9,769 bases of DNA from Clostridia bacterium (GTDB lineage: Bacteria; Bacillota; Clostridia; Christensenellales; UBA1242), in NCBI GenBank assembly GCA_017553065.1, contig JAFZND010000040.1:1-9769 (forward strand), given 5' to 3'. This document shows, piece after piece, positions 5,646 to 9,769 of this stretch (its first letter is position 1; each line of letters begins with the position of its first letter). The translations under genes were made by a program, and so were the position numbers. The notes under the pieces were generated by a model. The model did not search any database and was not told the origin of the DNA. It was given only the letters and a program-made list of their open reading frames with translations.

Positions 5646-6626
5646 ATGAAATATGTAATTCGCACACTTATTGCTGTAGCAATAGTTGGATTGGCTGCAT
5701 ACTTAATTTATTTCTTTGCATTTAAACCAAGTCCAGACATTAGTACATTTAATAAATTGAATGACTTAAATGCACATGAACAAAAAGTTGCAGTAACACA
5801 AGATCTAGGTAAACTTAAAGATTATGATGCAAATAGTGAACTTGGTCTTATTGTTCAAACAGATGGCAAAAACCTTGCTTTGAGACATGAACAATTGCAT
5901 CAAGTGTATGACTATTATTATGGCTATACAAGCTTTGCAAAAGATGTAAAGAGTAGTTCACAAAAAGCTGTGAATAAGGCAATTAGTGCATATTCAAGCA
6001 GTTTGGATACACTATCCAGTGCATTGACTGAGGCAATTAAATACCATGAAAATATCTATAAAGAGGGAGAACCTAGTCCTAGCGCGGCACAACTTGCTCA
6101 GCTTAATAGTTACTATGAATCAGTACGCAATGCATTACTAAATACAAATAAAACACTTGCAGCACTTAATGATGAATTACAAAATTTCGTTACAACATAT
6201 GTATTTGGTGGAGAATCAGCATTTGACGTGAAAGCATGTGAGCTAGATGTACTTCAACAAAGTGTAAAATTTGCACTAGAAAATTTCACTGCAGATGCAT
6301 CAGCAAATGATGAATATGATTTATCAGTTGGAAAGTTCTACACAAAATATTTGCAAATCGTAGATACAGTGTCAGCAGAACAAGCAGAGATTGTTGATTG
6401 CTATACAAAACTAAATGTAAGCACTACAGCAGATGGTACTGGTGAAACATACTTATCGAAGATTATTAGACTAAAGTACAGTGAACAATATGCTCTTCAA
6501 TACACAGGTAGTGATGAAGAAACATTGGCATTAAAAAATGAAGTTAAAGGTAGAATATTTGGTGCTGGTGGCGGCACAGAACTATATGATACTGCTGTAG
6601 CACTACTTAATGCTTATGCATTTTAA
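5646..6626 (+). CDS. Membrane-anchored helical protein of unknown function
   Basis: The start is ATG 5646 after AAGGAG. I do not recognise this 326-residue protein. It opens with a short basic stretch (K-Y-V-I-R-T) and one hydrophobic helix (about residues 4-27), a signal anchor or uncleaved signal with the rest outside the cell. The remainder is hydrophilic and rich in A, S, L, Y and E, with heptad-like stretches (e.g. KAVNKAISAYSSSLDTL), consistent with a bundle of long helices. A single cysteine pair region is absent; two isolated Cys occur late. Gene two of the operon starts 22 bases after its stop. Both proteins share a similar helical layout and may be diverged copies. An envelope-structural or accessory role is conceivable, but no enzymatic motif is visible. 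Confidence 0.75.
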   Translation: MKYVIRTLIAVAIVGLAAYLIYFFAFKPSPDISTFNKLNDLNAHEQKVAVTQDLGKLKDYDANSELGLIVQTDGKNLALRHEQLHQVYDYYYGYTSFAKDVKSSSQKAVNKAISAYSSSLDTLSSALTEAIKYHENIYKEGEPSPSAAQLAQLNSYYESVRNALLNTNKTLAALNDELQNFVTTYVFGGESAFDVKACELDVLQQSVKFALENFTADASANDEYDLSVGKFYTKYLQIVDTVSAEQAEIVDCYTKLNVSTTADGTGETYLSKIIRLKYSEQYALQYTGSDEETLALKNEVKGRIFGAGGGTELYDTAVALLNAYAF

Positions 6627-6648
6627 TAGTTAGGGGAGGATAAAGAAA

Positions 6649-7872
6649 ATGAAAAAGAATAAAATATTATCATTATTATTAGCACCTGTCTTAGCTACTG
6701 GAATACTAGCAGGTTGTGGTGAGAGCGATAAAATTGCTGACGCATATACCACATACAAAAATATGCAAGCAAGTTATGCAACTCTTGGACAAGTAGTGCA
6801 AACTACTAGTGAGAATCCATATGAATATCCAAGATATGTAAGTGCAGAATCTGATTTGTACTATGTAAAAAATGTTGATGGACAATACGAACTAACATAC
6901 CTTGTAGATGCAACATATGATGTCACTTTATTAAGTAACGTAAATGTAGCACACATTCGTGCTAAAGAAGATATTACAGAATTAACTAAAGGTGACAATG
7001 TTTACGATGGATATTATGGTGTACTAAAGGTACAAGATACAGTTGTGAAAGCAGTATACAATTACTACAACAATCATGCTGCAAACTTCTATAAAATTAT
7101 GGAAGGCGTAAAAGTAGAAAAGGCAGATGCAAAAGAATTAAATAAACGTGCAGATGCATTGCAAAGAGCAACAGCAACTTTCCATGCAGCAAAAGATGTG
7201 TTTGAAACAAGTGTAACCACAGCTGGTGGCGTTAATGTACACGGATTTATCTTTAATGGTTATGCAAAATCATACAATGATTTCATTGAGACAAGCTTAA
7301 ATTTTGTAGAATATTTCAAAGATTTACATATAAAATATGTAATTAAAGAAGATGCGTACAAAAATGGCGATGATACAGAACGCGTAAAAGATGAAATGAT
7401 TTTGAATGTTGCAAAAGTTCTATATATGGAAGATTTAAAAGCATTTAATTATTCTGATTGTGACTTAAGTGATTTAACACACGATTTAGTAATGAATACA
7501 ACAGTACAAAATAACTATGCAAAATTATTGCAAGAATTACTTAACTTAGAAACATCTACTAATCCATCTTCAGCTGGTAAAGTATTTGAACTTTTGAATG
7601 CACACACAACAATGTTATCGACAGAAGAAAGTGTAGTATTCAAGGCAATTGTTGAAGCATTCAATAAGAAAGTTGCATTGTACGAAAATGTGTATGGTCA
7701 AGTGAAAATGTACGAATATAACAGAGCACGCTCTGGTTATGGTACAGTAGATAAAGAAACATTTATGAATAGTCAAACTGCAGAAATGCAATCAAAATAT
7801 AATTTCATTGATGACTTCTATAACTACACGTTCTCACAATATGCAAACTATATACTTTCATTAGTTAAATAA
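6649..7872 (+). CDS. Lipoprotein of unknown function
   Basis: The start is ATG 6649, 8 bases after a very strong GGGGAGGA site (6633-6640). Residues 1-23 form a lipoprotein signal: M-K-K-N-K, a hydrophobic core and the lipobox L-A-G-C, with Cys23 as the predicted lipid-modified first residue, so the 385-residue mature chain sits on the outer face of the membrane. After a Y-rich N-terminal region of mixed strand character (residues about 50-125, with DLYYVKNVDGQYELTYLVDA), the rest looks helical. I recognise no family. It is the second gene of the operon and ends at a strong terminator. Its helical part aligns loosely, in order, with the first gene product, e.g. VYNYYNNH against VYDYYYGY and NNYAKLLQEL against KFYTKYLQIV. 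Confidence 0.8.
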   Translation: MKKNKILSLLLAPVLATGILAGCGESDKIADAYTTYKNMQASYATLGQVVQTTSENPYEYPRYVSAESDLYYVKNVDGQYELTYLVDATYDVTLLSNVNVAHIRAKEDITELTKGDNVYDGYYGVLKVQDTVVKAVYNYYNNHAANFYKIMEGVKVEKADAKELNKRADALQRATATFHAAKDVFETSVTTAGGVNVHGFIFNGYAKSYNDFIETSLNFVEYFKDLHIKYVIKEDAYKNGDDTERVKDEMILNVAKVLYMEDLKAFNYSDCDLSDLTHDLVMNTTVQNNYAKLLQELLNLETSTNPSSAGKVFELLNAHTTMLSTEESVVFKAIVEAFNKKVALYENVYGQVKMYEYNRARSGYGTVDKETFMNSQTAEMQSKYNFIDDFYNYTFSQYANYILSLVK

Positions 7873-7883
7873 AAAGTAAATAA

Positions 7884-7912
7884 AAACAACCAATACATTT
7901 GGTTGTTTTTTT
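7884..7912 (+). terminator. Intrinsic terminator of the envelope operon
   Basis: The stem has arms at 7884-7893 and 7899-7908 with a CC/GG core and a TACAT loop, followed by a T run to 7912. It begins 12 bases after the lipoprotein stop. Its 3' arm contains the TTGTTT proposed as the -35 of gltX, so terminator and next promoter overlap. Confidence 0.85.
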
Positions 7913-7931
7913 AGTGTATTTTTGGTACAAT
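7903..7931 (+). promoter_or_regulatory. Probable gltX promoter
   Basis: TTGTTT (7903-7908), 17 bp, TACAAT (7926-7931). The -35 lies in the 3' arm and T tract of the preceding terminator. AAGGGGA (7946-7952) precedes ATG 7958 by 5 bases. The -10 has one mismatch to consensus; the -35 is weaker. Confidence 0.5.
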
Positions 7932-7957
7932 GTGTACGATTATATAAGGGGAATACA

Positions 7958-9619
7958 ATGGATTACAAAAAATTAGCTGAGTTATTATACCCAGAGGTAG
8001 ATAAAGATATTGATTACTACATGGCAAAATATCCCGCAAGAGATTTGCCACAAGGGGCAGAGGTCACTCGTTTTGCACCTAGCCCTACTGGTTATTTGCA
8101 TTTTGGTGGATTGTATCAAGCAGTAATAGATTACTTTGTTGCCAAAACAACAGGCGGCACTTTTTATTTGCGCCTAGAAGATACAGACCAAAAGCGTCAA
8201 ATCGCAGATGCAGGCACGGCACTATACCATGCACTTACTTCTTTTGATATTGTGCCAGACGAGGGCTACACTGGCGACAACACTCCAGATGTTGGTAAAT
8301 ATGGACCATATGTGCAAAGTAATCGTGTGGATATATACAAATGCTTTGCAAAACATTTAGTGTCAATTGGTAGAGCTTTTCCATGTTTTTGCGATAAAGC
8401 AGAAAGCAAGGATGATGTGCTAAAGCGCAGAGTAGAAGAATTGGATGAAAGCGAAACAATTACAGATCATGATGCTTGCAGAAATTTGAGTTATGAAGAA
8501 ATAGAAAACAATATTAAGACAGGCAAAAAGTGGGCACTAAGATTAAAATCTGTGGGTGACCCATCTAAATCTTTTGAATTTACTGACCAAATAAAGGGAA
8601 CAAGGGAAATTAGATACAATGCAAAAGATATTGTTATTATGAAGAATAATGGTATTCCACCATATGCATTTGCACACCTTGTGGATGATACACTTATGCA
8701 CACCACAACAGTTGTTAGGGGTGAAGAATGGTATCAATCTGTTGCGGCACATGTAGAACTATTTGAAGCATTTGGTTTTAAACATCCAAAATATGCACAC
8801 ACACCTGTGCTTTGCAAATTGGATAATGGTAACAAACGCAAATTATCTAAACGCAAAGATGTAGAGGCAGATGCAAGATATTTCTTGGATAAAGGATATC
8901 CTGTGGATGCGATTATTGGCTATCTTGTAAACATTGTAAATAGTGATTACGAAGAGTGGGCAAAAAATAATCCAAACAAGAGTGTGTGGGATTTTGAATT
9001 AAAACTATCAAAAATTGGTTCAAATAATCCAATGTTTGATTTTGACAAATTAAATGACTATTCCAAGTCATACATTGCAACCCTTAGTGCACAAGAGTTG
9101 TATGATAAAACTTATGCATGGGCAAAGTTGTATGATAGTAACTTTGCTACATATTTAAAAAACAACAAAGATTATGTATTGCAAGTTTTAAATATAGATA
9201 GAGATGTGCCAAAACCACGCAAAGATATTATTTACTACAGCATGGTAAAAGAATACTTTAGTTATATGTTTAATCCTGTTACAGAAATCGAATATGATTT
9301 TAGTGTGTTTCCAAAGTATGATAAAGAATTATTATGCAAAATTATAAATAATTATGCATTAACATTTGATGCAAAATTAGATAAGGTTTCATGGTTTGAA
9401 TCAATTAAGGAATTGGCACAAAAATTGGGCTTTTGTACAGACAACAAAGAATACAAAGCAAATCCAGATAAATATGTAGGAAATACCGCAGAAATTTGTG
9501 CTGTTATAAGGTATGCGTTTACAGGTAGATTAAACACACCAGATTTGTATTCTATTTGTGCAATACTTGGACATGATGAATTAGTACATCGTGCAAATTA
9601 TATTCAAAGTATTATTTAA
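7958..9619 (+). CDS. gltX: Glutamyl-tRNA synthetase (class I, Clostridia-type)
   Basis: It charges tRNA with glutamate in the cytoplasm. The 553-residue protein starts at ATG 7958 after AAGGGGA; an in-frame TTG at 7922 lies between promoter elements. The ATP-binding HIGH-type motif is FAPSPTGYLHFGG (39-51), followed by FYLRLEDTDQKR, YGPYVQS, the KWALRLK and VVRGEEW segments, and KLSKR (295-299), the KMSKS-type loop. The roughly 35-residue N-terminal extension before the HIGH motif (YPEVDKDIDYYMAKYPARDLP) and the length near 550 are typical of the longer form common in Clostridia, not an anomaly. No GatCAB genes are in the window, so discriminating versus Glu/Gln-charging use cannot be judged. 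An ABC-F gene follows after 9 bases, probably in the same transcript. Confidence 0.95.
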   Translation: MDYKKLAELLYPEVDKDIDYYMAKYPARDLPQGAEVTRFAPSPTGYLHFGGLYQAVIDYFVAKTTGGTFYLRLEDTDQKRQIADAGTALYHALTSFDIVPDEGYTGDNTPDVGKYGPYVQSNRVDIYKCFAKHLVSIGRAFPCFCDKAESKDDVLKRRVEELDESETITDHDACRNLSYEEIENNIKTGKKWALRLKSVGDPSKSFEFTDQIKGTREIRYNAKDIVIMKNNGIPPYAFAHLVDDTLMHTTTVVRGEEWYQSVAAHVELFEAFGFKHPKYAHTPVLCKLDNGNKRKLSKRKDVEADARYFLDKGYPVDAIIGYLVNIVNSDYEEWAKNNPNKSVWDFELKLSKIGSNNPMFDFDKLNDYSKSYIATLSAQELYDKTYAWAKLYDSNFATYLKNNKDYVLQVLNIDRDVPKPRKDIIYYSMVKEYFSYMFNPVTEIEYDFSVFPKYDKELLCKIINNYALTFDAKLDKVSWFESIKELAQKLGFCTDNKEYKANPDKYVGNTAEICAVIRYAFTGRLNTPDLYSICAILGHDELVHRANYIQSII

Positions 9620-9628
9620 TGAATAATT

Positions 9629-9769
9629 ATGAGCATTATTTCAATTAACAATTTTTCACAAAATTTTGGCGACAAACCACTTTTTGAAGATGCAAATTTT
9701 AGTCTTAACCCAGGTGAAAAGATTGGTATTGTGGGACTAAATGGTGCAGGAAAGAGTACACTAATTAAA
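9629..9769 (+). CDS. ABC-F family ATPase, 3'-truncated by the window end
   Basis: Forty-seven codons are visible from ATG 9629. They read as the first nucleotide-binding domain of a soluble ABC protein: an opening I-S-I-N-N-F-S-Q-N-F-G-D-K-P-L-F strand, NPGEKIGIVG and the Walker A loop GLNGAGKST (residues 36-44). The sequence style (K-P-L-F-E-D-A-N-F) is that of ABC-F ribosome-associated ATPases (EttA/Uup/Ydi group) rather than transporters, which is an inference from a short stretch. No clear Shine-Dalgarno precedes the ATG; it lies 9 bases beyond the gltX stop, so translational coupling is plausible. An ATG at 9619 is in another frame and closes quickly. Confidence 0.8.
   Translation, partial: MSIISINNFSQNFGDKPLFEDANFSLNPGEKIGIVGLNGAGKSTLIK

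Noticed and set aside
7922..7957. TTG start upstream of gltX
   Set aside because: It would overlap the promoter -10 and leaves the good AAGGGGA site inside the gene; family similarity begins after ATG 7958.

Overview
The window is AT-rich, low-GC bacterial DNA. Purine-rich ribosome binding sites (AAGGAG, GGGGAGG), sigma-A type promoters with 17-bp spacers, a pyruvate:ferredoxin oxidoreductase and a Clostridia-style glutamyl-tRNA synthetase together suggest an anaerobic, fermentative Bacillota (Clostridia-like), perhaps an uncultured gut lineage. The lineage is an inference; no rRNA is present.

Layout. (1) 1-598, + strand: the end of a ComEC-type metallo-beta-lactamase gene, broken by a one-base shift at an A tract, with a membrane helix at its C-terminus. 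(2) 704-1204, +: a small gene whose protein looks like shikimate kinase without its ATP-binding P-loop. It ends at a hairpin terminator shared with the convergent gene. (3) 1226-4728, -: one full-length NifJ-type pyruvate:ferredoxin oxidoreductase gene carrying two lesions, an in-frame TGA at a usually-Arg position and a one-base shift that hides the last 51 codons. It has its own good promoter. (4) 4843-5571, +: truA, divergent from nifJ, with a promoter placed so that the mRNA should be leaderless. (5) 5646-7872, +: a two-gene operon of unknown function, a membrane-anchored protein and a lipoprotein that may be diverged paralogues. Its near-consensus promoter has a perfect inverted repeat between -35 and -10, and the operon ends in a strong terminator. 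(6) 7958-9619, +: gltX, followed after 9 bp by the start of an ABC-F ATPase gene cut off by the window end.

Functionally these are mostly unrelated housekeeping units: central carbon metabolism, tRNA pseudouridylation, tRNA charging and a ribosome-associated ATPase. The uncharacterised parts are the envelope pair and the kinase-like protein. I see no mobile element, CRISPR array, tRNA or rRNA. No gene-free stretch exceeds about 115 bp.

The most notable pattern is the three reading-frame breaks in two neighbouring genes at the left, all ending at TGA, while every intact stop in the window is TAA. Recent mutation, consensus error and recoding cannot be separated from the sequence alone.
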